The notes: generated by a model from the sequence alone, not told the origin. DNA of 64,000 nucleotides from Aquarana catesbeiana (GCF_042186555.1 NC_133329.1:70972726-71036725); one strand, 5' to 3'; counted from the first letter of the stretch, positions 10,853 to 21,743 are shown. Numbers and translations: made by a program.

Positions 10853-11225
10853 CAGAACGTACGTACGACACGTGCGGAAGGGCCCTCTTTATACACTACG
10901 CATGTGTGAAACTCCGCCTGCGTCGCCCGCCCCTGACGTTCGAAATTAACTCATGTTCTCCGCCCCCTAATTCGACGCACAGAACGTACGTACGACACAT
11001 GCGGAAGGGCCCTCTTTATACACTACGCATGTGTGAAACTCCGCCTGCGTCGCCCGCCCCTGACGTTCGAAATTAACTCATATTCTCCGCCCCCTAATTC
11101 GACGCACAGAACGTACGTACGACACGTGCGCAAGGCCCCTCTTTATACACTACGCATGTGTGAAACTCCGCCTGCGTCGCCCGCCCCTGACGTTCGATTT
11201 TAACTCATGTTCTCCGCCCATTTTT
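10853..11225. promoter_or_regulatory. Three tandem 127-bp repeats between divergent genes (putative bidirectional promoter)
   Basis: Copies start at 10853, 10980 and 11107 with CAGAACGTACGTACGACAC. Each holds a CTTTATACACTACGCATG stretch with a TATA-like core and the GC-rich CTGCGTCGCCCGCCCC. They sit exactly between the MADF gene (-) and the Myb gene (+, ATG at 11253), which suggests repeated promoter or helper-binding units. Confidence 0.6.
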
Positions 11226-11252
11226 TGTTACGGCGCGTAGTGGAGTTAAAGA

Positions 11253-11869
11253 ATGGCGGAGACACCTGAAATGTTGACGACCTCAGGTAGTGGAGACAGC
11301 CCGGAGGCTGGAACGTCAGCGAAATCTATGAGGCCTAGATTTAAGGCCTCTAATATGAGTTTTAAAGAGATGGTGGAGATGGTGGCCATTCTTCACAAAG
11401 ACGACTATGATGGCAATTATGGGCCGTACGCACGGCCAAATTTGCGCAAGGCCAAAATAATGGCGAAGGTCGTGGAGACTTTGCAGGCATCTTTTGGGGT
11501 CCAGCGCTCCAAAGATCAACTGCGAAAAAGATGGTCTGACCTGAAACTCAGGGAGCCGGATCAATACCGACGTATCCGGAAAGTTCTTAAAAAAAGTAAG
11601 TACTTGTCGTGTTTTTCTCTTGTGTTTATTACCTTGTATACTGCTCCATGTGCTTTTCCTTCCTATCCGATTTTTTGTTCATCGTTTTAAACGATCTTTT
11701 AATAAACCTCGTTACATATCTATAGATATATATCTATATATACATATACACATATATATACATACATATATATATATACATATACATATATATATACATA
11801 TATATATATACATATATATACACATACATATATATATATATACATATATATATATACATATATATACAC

Positions 11870-11959
<90 letters not shown>

Positions 11960-12962
11960 CTATATATATAACTATATATATATATAACTATATATATATA
12001 TATATATAACTATAGAGAGAGAGAGATATATATATATATATATATATATATTGAGAGATAGATATAGATATAGATATAGAGCTATAGAGAGAGAGAGAGA
12101 GAGAGAGAAATATATAGAGAGAGAGAAATATAGAGATAGGTAGATAGATAGATATAGAAATGTAAAACATTCTTTTTGAAGATTTGAAGTTATCTTAATT
12201 TTTTGGCTTTACATTTAGTTAGATATTTAGAGATTTTGTTCCAGATATAGAGAGAGATCAAAAGATTATTAACTATATTTTGAGATATTGATATCTATCT
12301 ATCCGATATGTCTTTCTAATTTTAAATATTGAGGTAAAATAGGAACTCTACACAAACCACTTCATTACAAATGTTGGAAAATTACTATGTACTAAAATAT
12401 CTGTGTGCTAATTAGATTAATAATTTTTTGTTTCACATAGGGGAAAAATCACTCAGCCAACAACCAGAAGACAGTCCACCCCAAGCAAAACATGATTGGG
12501 AAATAAGCCCAAGTCCCATTGAGGATGTGGAGGAAGGAGAGGTGGGCGACATGGGCACCCCACCAGGTGAGTGTCTGACACACCAGCTTACGGTAATCTA
12601 TGCATGGCTGCCTTTTATTTTATGTAATTTTTCTACTCTATTTTAGGTGATCTGGTTGTGCTTGAGTCAAGCAACAGCGCCACCCCCGAGGATGTTCATG
12701 AAGTATGCGACATGGGCACCCCACCAGGTCAGTGTTTGAGACACCAGCTTTATGGTAAGGTAAACTTATGTGTGCATATTTCTAAACATATTTTTTTTTT
12801 CATTCCACTTTAGGTCCAAGTGACTATTTCACCACAGACAGTGCCCAACGGCTAATTGCTCAAATCATGGCCTGGAATGGGGAGATCGATCAAATGCGGA
12901 ATCGGCTGGATCGTATGCAGCAGGAAATGAAGGACATGATTGATGTTTTGGGTCGAATCTAA
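11253..12962 (+). CDS. Myb/SANT-like DNA-binding protein of the Harbinger element
   Basis: Four exons: 11253-11595, 12441-12566, 12647-12727 and 12814-12962. Each internal junction is phase 1 with GT..AG sites (AAAAAGTAAG; TTTCACATAG; CCACCAGGTGAG; ATTTTAG; ACTTTAG), giving 232 residues. Residues about 30-112 form a Myb/SANT-type trihelix domain (MSFKEMVEMVAILHKDDYDG ... RKRWSDLKLREPDQYRRIRK). The middle is acidic and Pro-rich and carries GDMGTPP twice, at the ends of exons 2 and 3. The C-terminus is a probable coiled coil (MRNRLDRMQQEMKDMIDVLG). Harbinger Myb-like proteins bind subterminal DNA and help bring the transposase into the nucleus (known for the family); here that role is inferred. 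The gene converges on the transposase gene. Confidence 0.85.
11715..12165. repeat. AT/TA microsatellite with GATA/GAGA tail
   Basis: Nearly pure alternating AT with ATAC interruptions, passing into GAGA and GATA runs, all inside intron 1 of the Myb gene. The open frames here (Ile/Tyr/His or Ser/Ile repeats) are simple-repeat artefacts. Confidence 0.95.
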
Positions 12963-13010
12963 ATGCCCTTTTTTAAACCCCAAAACATCAATCATGTCCT
13001 TCATTTCCTG
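12921..13010 (+). repeat. 32-bp perfect inverted repeat at the 3' end of the Myb gene
   Basis: Bases 12921-12952, coding for the last coiled-coil residues, are the exact reverse complement of 12979-13010. The 26-base loop contains the stop codon, so the mRNA would end in a very stable hairpin. Confidence 0.9.
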
Positions 13011-13134
13011 TTTTGCTGACCCCATTCTGGGCCTTCTCTTTTTTTTTTTTGGCAGAACATAAATGGCTGTTTAACCTAATGTAAAAAAGGAGGGCTGTTT
13101 CTCGTAAATACCTCAAAAATCCACAAAAAAATAA

Positions 13135-13520
13135 AACTTGATTTTCAAAAAAACACAAAAAAAAAAAAAAAAAACTTGATTTTAAAAAACCAAAAAAATT
13201 AAAAAACTTGATTTTAAAAAACCAAAAAAATTAAAAAACTTGATTTTAAAAAACCAAAAAAATTAAAAAACTTGATTTTAAAAAACAAAAAAAATTAAAA
13301 AACTTGATTTTAAAAAACCAAAAAAATTAAAAAACTTGATTTTAAAAAACCAAAAAAATTAAAAAACTTGATTTTAAAAAACCAAAAAAATTAAAAAACT
13401 TGATTTTAAAAAACAAAAAAAATTAAAAAACTTGATTTTAAAAAACCAAAAAAATTACAAAACTTGATTTTAAAAAACCAAAAAAATTACAAAACTTGAT
13501 TTTAAAAAACCAAAAAAAAT
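13135..13520. repeat. 32-bp A-rich minisatellite
   Basis: About 12 copies of a unit containing AACTTGATTTTAAAAAACC with 32-base spacing, in the convergent space between the Myb and transposase genes. It continues as irregular A-rich sequence to about 13700. Confidence 0.9.
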
Positions 13521-14054
13521 AATATACAAACTTTATTAAAAAAAAATAATAAAAACAAAAATAACTTGATAAAAAAAAAAAACATAAACAAAAAAATTGC
13601 TTTAAAAAAAAAAAAACAAAACAAAACTTGATTTTCCCAAAACAAAAAAATAAGCCTGTTTGTGAAAATCAAAAAGCCAAAAATATTTTTTTTGTGGATT
13701 AGGTATAAATATTTAGATATAATTATATTTTGCTACATTATTAAGATATCATTCTATTTTTGTCTATGAACATTTTATACTAAATGCAGAACTGAATGCA
13801 TAACAACCATTAATAAAAACATCTCCTTATAGGAATTAAATAAATGTGTGGTTTGTTATTTCAAGGCTCAGTATCATTTTAGTTATAATTGTAAAAAAGT
13901 TGTTTACAGTGGCAATGGAGCTTATTTAGACATTTAAAATTACAATACAGTTGGCACTACAACTGCTCGACCATAACCTAGGAGACAGCCCAAAAGAAAG
14001 GCAAGCAATAAATATAATGCAAGATTTCATCAATAATTTTTTTATTGTCAAAAA
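13521..14054. other. A/T-rich convergent spacer
   Basis: Non-coding AT-rich sequence between the 3' ends of the Myb (+) and transposase (-) genes. AATAAA-type signals occur on both strands (for example AATAAA at 14009-14014) and may serve as polyadenylation sites; no other structure is seen. Confidence 0.4.
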
Positions 14055-16588
14055 TTATATATCCTGGCCCATTGCAATGGCCCCCCTACCCATAAAATAA
14101 TTAACATATTGCTGTCTAACTTGACGGGCACTTTGGGGGGCCAAGCCAGTACGGACAGTATCCAGGCCTGTAAGGTTGGCTTCTATTTGTCCGGCCTCAG
14201 GCCCAACTGTGCCTATATAATTTGGAGAATGCTTATTTAAAAAGTTGTGCAGAATGCAGCACGATAAAATGATAAAATTAAGTTTGTATTCCGCCAAATT
14301 AATGGCTGTTTGAAACAGGCGGAACCGGCTGGCCAGAATTCCAAACGCATTCTCAACCACTCTTCTAGCTCTGGCCAGCCGGTAATTAAAAACCCTCCTC
14401 TCCGGGGTGAGGGTTCTTTGGGGGAATGGCCTCATGAGGTGCTTGCTGAGAGCGAAGGCTTCATCGGCAATGAAGACAAAGGGGAGTCCTTCCACGTTAT
14501 CCTCATCAGGTGGCAATCCCAGGCCACCACTCTGGAGACGCTGGCAGAACTCCGTCTGGGCAAATACTCCTCCATCCGACATCCGGCCATTCTTCCCCAC
14601 GTCCACATATAAAAAATCATAGTGTGCCGACACCACCGCCATTAAAACAATACTGTGGAACCCCTTATAATTAAAATAATATGACCCCGAATGGGGTGGT
14701 GGCACAATGTGGACATGTTTCCCATCTATAGCCCCTCCACAATTGGGAAAGTCCCAACGGCTGGCAAAATGGGATGCCACAGTCTGCCATTCCTGTGGCG
14801 TTGAAGGAAACTGGGAAATCAAACAAGAAAACCAAAATCAATTAATTTGGAAGCTAACATTGCAAGAAAATTAGACAATTAAAAACATTATTCCCCAGCA
14901 TCAGTATAACATTCAATAATTTAATTGTTCTGGAATAACTAATATGGAAAGGCACACTTATCAGATTGCTCACCCCCTCTGATGGAACATTGATTACATT
15001 TTAGGGGGTTGTGAAATCCCTAAAAAAGATTACTTTTAGGACACGCAGGAATTTAGGGACTAAAAAGGCTACAAGACTGCAGTTGTCGCACTCTGCAGGT
15101 GCAGTTGCTAACCAGCTTACAGTAAATGAGGTAATGTAAAAAGGCATTCATGTTGCAAGGAGTACACAATCACATGCAAGGGCAATTAATGAAAACACTT
15201 TGAGGCTTGCATATGATTTGATGATGGAAATCAGCAGAGCTTCTGCTCATTTACTAAAGCACTGGAACAAATGCACTTGTAGAGTGCACATGCATTTTGC
15301 AAAGTGCAACATATATTTGCTTTAGACAAATCAACACCACAGAACATTCCAGCAAATTTTAACGAGGGTGGGGGTGGGGGGGTTGTGAAATCTAGATAAT
15401 TGCTCATTAGCAGCACACTATTTGGAGTGAGTTTAGGTGGGGGGGGGGTGGGGGGGTTGTGAAATCTAGATAATTGCTCATTAGCAGCACACTATTTGGA
15501 GTGAGTTTAGGTGGGGGGGGGTGGGGGGGTTGTGAAATCTAGATAATTGCTCATTAGCAGCACACTATTTGGAGTGAGTTTAGGTGGGGGGGGGGGGGTG
15601 GGGGGGTTGTGAAATCTAGATAATTGCTCATTAGCAGCACACTATTTGGAGTGAGTTTAGGTGGGGGGGGGGGTGGGGGGGTTGTGAAATCTAGATAATT
15701 GCTCATTAGCAGCACACTATTTGGAGTGAGTTTAGGTGGGGGGGGGGGTGGGGGGGTTGTGAAATCTAGATAATTGCTCATTAGCAGCACACTATTTGGA
15801 GTGAGTTTAGGTGGGGGGGGGGGGTGGGGGGGTTGTGAAATCTAGATAATTGCTCATTAGCAGCACACTAAATACACTCAAACAAAATACATTCCAAATG
15901 AGTAGACTAGGTGGATATGTTCCCATCACTTCATGCTGGGAAGGTTATTGAAGGAAAATATACATGCATGACAAAAAATAACAGTAAAAAATTCCAGCAT
16001 GTGTGAGGATAAAAAGGGGACATTCACACTATATTGCAATGATGGTAAGTAGTGTTTGAAGCAAGAAATACATCACATTATCAAAGATTACATAAAAGAA
16101 CATGTGATGCTAATAAAAGAAAAATATCTTACCTTAATATAGTCCTTCTGCAGGACCTGTATGATGGCAGAACAGGTCTCTGGGATAATGATCCCCAGAG
16201 CCTGGGGGGAGATGCCTGTCGAGAACTTAAGGTCCTGCAGGCTTCTCCCTGTGGCCAAATACCGCAAGGTAGCGACCAGCCTCTGCTCCGGAGTGATGGC
16301 TTGCCTCATGCAGGTATCCTGCCTGCTGATATAGGGGGTCAGCAAAGCCAACAAACGGTCAAAAACGGGGTCCGTCATCCGGAGAAAGTTCCTGAAATCC
16401 TCAGGATTATTCTCACGGATCTCACGGAGCAAAGGCATGTGACAGAACTGGTCACGCTGAAGCAACCAATTCTTGGTCCATGAACTCCTCCTCGCCCTGT
16501 TCATGGACTGGTCTTGGGCTGAAGAATAAACTACAGCACCAAGCACATACAATGCACGAGCTCTACGACGAGTACGTACAGGTAACAT
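14055..16588 (-). CDS. PIF/Harbinger DDE transposase
   Basis: Exons 16588-16133 and 14810-14055 join in phase 0 (donor ATTAAG|GTAAGA; acceptor GATTTCCCAG|TTT) to give 403 residues, about the usual length for the family. The N-terminal half is helical and DNA-binding-like (DFRNFLRMTDPVFDRLLALL; TPEQRLVATLRYLATG). The second exon holds the DDE_Tnp_4 core: the first Asp in CGGAIDGKH, the second in VDVGKNGRMSDGGVF, and the Glu in RARRVVENAFGILASRFR, with ADEAFALSKHLMRPF and CCILHNF also conserved. All catalytic residues are present and there are no stops, so the enzyme looks functional. It should cut at the 41-bp ends and integrate at TWA trinucleotides, as seen at this copy. The 1.3-kb intron carries a G-rich minisatellite. 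Confidence 0.92.
15370..15870. repeat. 75-bp G-rich minisatellite in the transposase intron
   Basis: About seven copies of a 74-77-base unit (GTTGTGAAATCTAGATAATT ... GAGTTTAGGTGGGGG) separated by G runs of 7-12 and 6 bases. Copies differ mainly in G-run length. On the transcribed strand the runs are C. The open frames here are artefacts. Confidence 0.92.
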
Positions 16589-17045
16589 GGCTTCAAAACG
16601 GTCGGCTGGTCAGAACGCACTAAACAGAACGCACTGAAGAACAGCAAGGCCTGTGAAGAACGACCTGAAAATCAGGAACGAGCGGCCAATAAAACAAAGA
16701 TTTCTCAATGCCAACTGACCAAACGCACTGAAAAGCAGATACAAACCTCACAAGCACAGACTGAACAACAGTTAAAACGAACTGAAAAATACGAGTCTCA
16801 CAAGCGCGAATCGTCTCTCACCAAACTTCTACTAACACGAGATAAACACGAGATTAGCAGAAGGAGCCCAAAGGGTGTCGTACGGGCTATTGAACTTCCG
16901 TTTTATAGTCTCGTCGGACTTGGTGTACGTCACCGCGTACTAGGCTGTCGTACTTTTGTGTGGTCGTGTGTGTGCAAGTCCGTTCGTAAGAAAGTCTGCC
17001 GCAAGTCCGCCGAAGGTACGTCGGAAGTATGTCGGACAGGCTGTC

Positions 17046-17086
17046 GGACTTTTGTAGACGAAAAGTCCGACCGTGTGTACGCGGCA
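17046..17086 (-). repeat. Right terminal inverted repeat of the Harbinger element
   Basis: Exact reverse complement of 8224-8264, ending CGTGTGTACGCGGCA and followed by the TTA duplication at 17087-17089. Confidence 0.92.
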
Positions 17087-17089
17087 TTA

Positions 17090-18524
17090 TAATTACTAAA
17101 GCAATGAAAATATATTGGGGTACAGTTCAATTGATATTGAGGGTATATACCTCTTCTAAGGGAAATCTACAGCCCGTATTTGAGGTTCACCCTGTGTCCC
17201 CCCGGAAGTGGTTTATCCACTCACAGCCCGCCTGCAATGTACTGTCTGCGAGCAGCGGCTGTAGGCAAAGTAGTGTACCCATATATCGCTGCCTATTTTT
17301 GGGTTTAGGGTGAACGCATGCACAACCCCCGCCCAGCTCCCCCTGTGATTGTACACAGCGGGAGCCTATCAACAAGTCCCGGCTAATGATTCACGGGACC
17401 TGCTGATCAATTGTGTACAATTACAGCCCGGAGCTCTTGTGTTGCTATACAATACAGAACTCTGCACAGAGGTAAAGATCTGAGAGGTCATTAGTAAAAG
17501 CAGCACACTGTACACATACACACATTACACATTGTTAGTTTCATATTGATCACATTTGATCGCCCTAGATGTTAACCTCTTCCTGCCCCATGTCATTAGT
17601 ACAGTGACAGTGCATATTATTAGCATGTGAAAATGAAATAAAAAGTAGCGCATAAATGGTGCCAAAAGTCTTCAATCAAGAAAACAACTAAAAAAAACAA
17701 AAAACAAATGTCCACAAATAATAAACATAACAGTGAAAAAACTTGTAAGTCTCTCAATATAGGTGAATAAAATCCTGTCGGTGAGTGGGAAACAAATGAC
17801 ATGGAATGTCCCACTGAAAACCATGCATGGATGCAGGGAGACAGAAGTTAAAATGCAGGTGAATCAACAAATCATCCCCAAGTTGTATCTCTCAACAACA
17901 TGCGACTTGGTAAAGGTGGTGTGTAAGAAACTCTTACCAGATATGATGGACTCCCTTGTCAGTGACAGGGAGTCACTCGAGCGGGTTGCCTCTCAGGGCC
18001 AGTGAACGGACATCACAGCTCTGCGAACCTTCTGGGTCAAACTCTGCGCGGATCTCCCGGGGTCGCCAGGTGGGTCCTCCCAAAGGATGGCCAAGGTGCG
18101 GATCAGAGGGAACAATGCGTCACGTACAAAGGCTGGAGTGAAGGCTGGTTGAATCTCTCAGTAAGTATGTGGAGAAAAAATAAACAAGCTCCACATAGTG
18201 TAGATGAGCAAAAATAGGATTTTTATTGCTAAAAACGCCAGGTAACAATAAAATGTGATCACAGAGTATAAAATCGAAAATGGGCAACAAGGAGGATGCT
18301 GGAAGCGCCCAATAATATTATTATTAGCATCAATCACTGTATTAGTGTCACTGGGGATATCAGTGTCAGTCAGCCCCCCTCCCCCCCCCCCCCCCCCGTC
18401 AGTTAGTTTCAGATTGACAGCGGCAGTATCGCAGTCCCATTTTAAGTCCCTGATCACCACCATTAGTAGTATAACAAATTCCAGTGTATATATACAATAA
18501 TTTGTAGGCACTTCAAACACGTTC
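17090..18524. other. Non-coding stretch with probable interspersed repeat
   Basis: No coding exon recognised. 17600-18260 has the look of a dispersed element but no ends could be fixed. A C run of about 17 bases lies near 18380-18397. Confidence 0.3.
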
Positions 18525-18640
18525 ATGCAAACTAGGGCTGCAACTAATGATTATTTTCACAATCGATTAGTTGGCCGACCTATATGGTTAGGGAGCAAAA
18601 TATCTAATCCACTCTGAGATTAACAGACAGAAGAGATATA

Positions 18641-19141
18641 CAGTGGAACCTCGGATTGCGAGTAACGCGGTTAACGAGCGTTTCGCAATACGAGCACTGT
18701 ATTTTTAAAAATCGTAACTCGGTTTGCGAGTGTTGTCTCGCAATACAAGCATGATTCAGGCCAAAGCAGTGTGAAGTACAGCTTTTGGCCTGAGGTGGGG
18801 GGCGCCGAGGCCGAGCAGAGCCGAACGTCCCATTCGGAAATGCACGGAAAAGCCCGAGGACAGCACGGCTGACCTTGGCAAATCTCGGGTAGGAAGTCTT
18901 TCCGAGGTTTGCCGAGGTCAGCCGAAGTGTCCTTGGGCCTTTTTGGCCGTTGCCGAGGCTCTACGGCGCAGCCCGCCTCTGCCCGCATGCGGTATTGCAT
19001 CCCATTGAAGTCAATACGGAACAAATTATTTTCGTATCCATTGACTTCAATGGGAAAACTCGCTTTGCAATGCGAGTACATTGGATTACGAGCATTCTCC
19101 TGGAACGGATTATGCTCATAATCCGAGGTTCCTATATACTG
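18641..19141. mobile_element. Pogo/Tigger-like (Tc1/mariner) MITE nested in the hAT element
   Basis: It starts CAGTGGAACCTCGGATTGCG after a TA and ends with ATAATCCGAGGTTCC, followed by TATATACTG and a TA. The body has repeated inverted ACTCG/CGAGT motifs and paired CCATTGAAGTCAAT/ATTGACTTCAATGG segments. The right tip is slightly altered and merges with the following minisatellite. Confidence 0.65.
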
Positions 19142-19262
19142 TATATACTTTTAGAGGATATATACTGTATATACTAATAGAGGATATATACTGTATATAC
19201 TATTTGAGGATATATATTGTATATACTATTAGAGGATATATACTGTATATACTATTAAAGGG
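19135..19262. repeat. 26-bp minisatellite
   Basis: About five copies of AGGATATATACTGTATATAC with a short TATTAG-type tail. Each copy is itself nearly palindromic. Confidence 0.85.
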
Positions 19263-19989
19263 TGAATCTGGTAAAAATCATCACACTCAGATCAAATTTT
19301 TTTTATTTAAAAAACAAACAATGTCTTCCTTCAAAAAAAATGTAATTGTAAGAACGTTAGTTCAATTTTCTAATCGTTAGTGGGGTCAAATAGACATTAA
19401 TTTTCAACCACAGTGACAGAAAAATTTGGAAATCATAGAAAACTTCTTTGTCAAAGGAATTTTCAGACAGTGCATGTGGTTTTCTTTCAGAAATTACAGT
19501 CATTTTAAAAACAGACATTTTCAACAACATTCTTTCATTCAGCGAATGTACAAAGATTTTTCGTCTGAATATTCTTGGCTCTGTTCTTCTTGACCAGCAT
19601 AAGGCTCTGTACACACCTATGCAGTTTGCTTTTAATGCGTTTCTGCAGTGCTTTTTGCTGTGCGTTTTGATTTTTGCGCACAAGATTTTGCTGTGATTTG
19701 CATTTTTGCATTGTTTTGGCCAATTTGTTGCTGGGCAGATTTAAAAACACAAATTGCTGAAAAAAGACATAATATGCTTTTCTGCATCTTCTTCATTGAA
19801 GTATATTGAACCAAAAAAGCACCGTTTTGCATAAAAAAAAAGTCCCTGACCCTTTCCAAATACGCAGCGGCTTAAAAAAGAATAGGTGTGAACGTGTCCC
19901 ATAGGAAACCATGTGAATGAACTGTAGTGCATTTCTGTAAAAAGCATCAAAACACACATAGATGTGAACCAGGTCCAAGACGTTTATAA

Positions 19990-20170
19990 CGTAATGGGGT
20001 TAAAAAAAACTAAAATTAGCCCTTTATAGTACAAAAAGAGCAAATAATCACTACTGTAAGGGATTCATTTTTTTACTGTAGAACTGTGCAAGTAATATTT
20101 ACAGTAGCGATTATTTGCTCTTTTTGTACCATAAAGGGCTCATTTTAGGTTTTTTTTTTTTAACCCCATT
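19990..20170. repeat. Inverted repeat (hairpin), 180 bp
   Basis: AATGGGGTTAAAAAAAACTA ... at the left matches, inverted, ... TTTTTTAACCCCATTA at the right; the AGAGCAAATAATC/GATTATTTGCTCT cores also pair. Confidence 0.85.
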
Positions 20171-20272
20171 ATGTTACTGGCCGATTAATCGATTATGAAA
20201 ATAGTAATCGATTAATTTCATAATCGATTAGTTGACGATTAATCAAATAGTTGTTTCAGCCCTGATGCAAAC

Positions 20273-21027
20273 CAATCAATATACACTCATTGGGTTTTTT
20301 TTTTATCAAAAACATGTAGCAGAATACATTTTGGCCAAAATTTATAGAGCCTTTTTTTTTTTTATTTATTGGATATGTTTTATGGGAGAAAGTAAAACAA
20401 ATTATTTTTTCATTTATATCATAAAAAAATAAAACCCTAGTGGTAAGAAAATGCCACCAAAAGAAAGCTTTCTGGGGTTGAGGTACTAAAATTGGAGAGT
20501 ACAAAATCTGGTGCAGCTCTGCATAGAAACCAATCAGTTTCCAGGTTTTTTTGACAAAGCCTAATTGAACAAGCTGATTGGCTACTATGCACGGTTGCGC
20601 CAGATTTTGCACTCTCCAGTTTACGTTAATAAACCCCTGATGTGTGTGGGGAAAAAAAATGATACAAGTTTCATATGAGTACAGTGACACATGACCGCGC
20701 AATTACCAGTTAAAGTAGCGCAGTGGCGTATAGCAAAAAATGGCCTGGTCGTGAAAAGGGGAAAATCTTCGGGAGCTCAAGTGGTTAAAAAGCAGTTCTG
20801 GTTGTAATATAAACACATATAGCTCTACAAAACGGTTAATGACTTTGCCATTCTATCCTGAAGAAGTGGACCAAATCTGCAACACACACTGGAGAAAGGA
20901 TGCCAATCCACCATTGGCCATGGCAATGTTTTATACAGAATGACTCTAGAGTTACAGTAAACAGATATAAACAAGCGTATATTTAGGTAATGGTGTTGGG
21001 TAACAATGATCTATCAGCCTGTAACTT
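20273..21027. other. Interspersed repeat fragments, no gene
   Basis: 20470-20640 is a foldback around AAACCAATCAG/CTGATTGGCT with complementary outer segments (AAATCTGGTGCAG / TTGCGCCAGATTT). 20690-20787 is a fragment of the piggyBac-type terminus seen at 57165, in reverse orientation, ending AAGTGGTTAA. Confidence 0.55.
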
Positions 21028-21518
21028 TTTAAAGTGGACATTCAGTCATTTTTTCATCTTTCCATCTAATAAATCTTCTGCCCCTGTTGTTGTTTTAACT
21101 TTGGATAGTAAAACATTTTTTTTTCTGCCAGTAAATCCCTTATACAGCCCACTTCCTGTTTCTTGTCTGGTCATTAGCCTAGGCTTATGACATCATACAC
21201 AGCTCTCTCTCTCTCACTTGTGAGAGTTTGCCAGGAAAGGAGGGGAGATGAGTCATAAGAGGTCCAATGAGAGCTGCAGAGCTGGAGGTGTGCCTCTGTG
21301 TGTCTCTGTAAATCCAGGAAGTGAACAGGCAGCAGCTTCAGCTGCCCACAGTTAAAATGGCTGCAGCCAGACTCAGTGGAGAGAGATTTCTGCAGTATAT
21401 TTACAAGTACAGATCACTGTATATATAAAATAATATGCAAAGTGGTTGAAGGGAAGCTTCAGAATGGCAAAGATGCTTTTATTACAAATTATATGAACAG
21501 AATGCAGTTCCTCTTTAA
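21028..21518. repeat. Probable MITE with TTTAAAG-type ends
   Basis: Left end TTTTTAAAGTGGACATTC and right end GCAGTTCCTCTTTAA are imperfect inverted repeats, the same style of terminus as the elements at 44410, 44977 and 46406. No coding content. Confidence 0.45.
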
Positions 21519-21743
21519 TGTTTTGTTTTGATTTTTTTACTTTTTTTGGTAATAATGCAAATCAAGTGATTTTATCTATGTATTTATCCCCATGTCATAC
21601 TTGTAAAGTCCAAATATAATTTGGGTTTAGTTTGGGATGGTAACAGTATTCGGTTAGTACCTGTAATGACAGTATTCAGTATATGATGGTATTTCTTTAT
21701 TTCACATGCCTTTGTTTATATTTTTTCCACATTTCTTTCAAAG

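Larger units (their letters stand above)
8224..17086. mobile_element. Complete autonomous PIF/Harbinger transposon carrying three genes
   Basis: The 8863-bp segment has perfect 41-bp terminal inverted repeats starting TGCCGCGTACACACGGTCGG and is flanked by the 3-bp duplication TTA (8221-8223, 17087-17089), the target site typical of PIF/Harbinger. Subterminal regions carry many GTCCG/CGGAC motifs in both orientations. Inside are a DDE transposase gene (-, 14055-16588), a Myb/SANT gene (+, 11253-12962) and a MADF/BESS-like gene (-, 9252-10640). All three reading frames are open when spliced at consensus sites. Intact ends, target duplication and genes indicate a young, possibly active copy. 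Confidence 0.9.
18533..20264. mobile_element. Non-autonomous hAT element with 8-bp target duplication
   Basis: It begins TAGGGCTGCAACTAATGATT and ends AGTTGTTTCAGCCCTG, flanked by ATGCAAAC on both sides (18525-18532, 20265-20272). ATCGATTA-type motifs fill both ends, as in widespread vertebrate hAT elements. It carries no transposase. A pogo/Tigger-like MITE (18641-19141), a 26-bp minisatellite (19135-19260) and a long hairpin (about 19990-20165) lie inside. Confidence 0.85.

Noticed and set aside
11620..12170. Long open frames rich in Ile/Tyr/His on + and Ser/Ile on -
   Set aside because: They follow the AT/GATA microsatellite in the Myb intron; spliced exons on both sides give a coherent protein without them.
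15554..15790. Minus-strand frame with repeated LDFTTPPPPP units
   Set aside because: Translation of the G-rich minisatellite in the transposase intron; repeat-driven.
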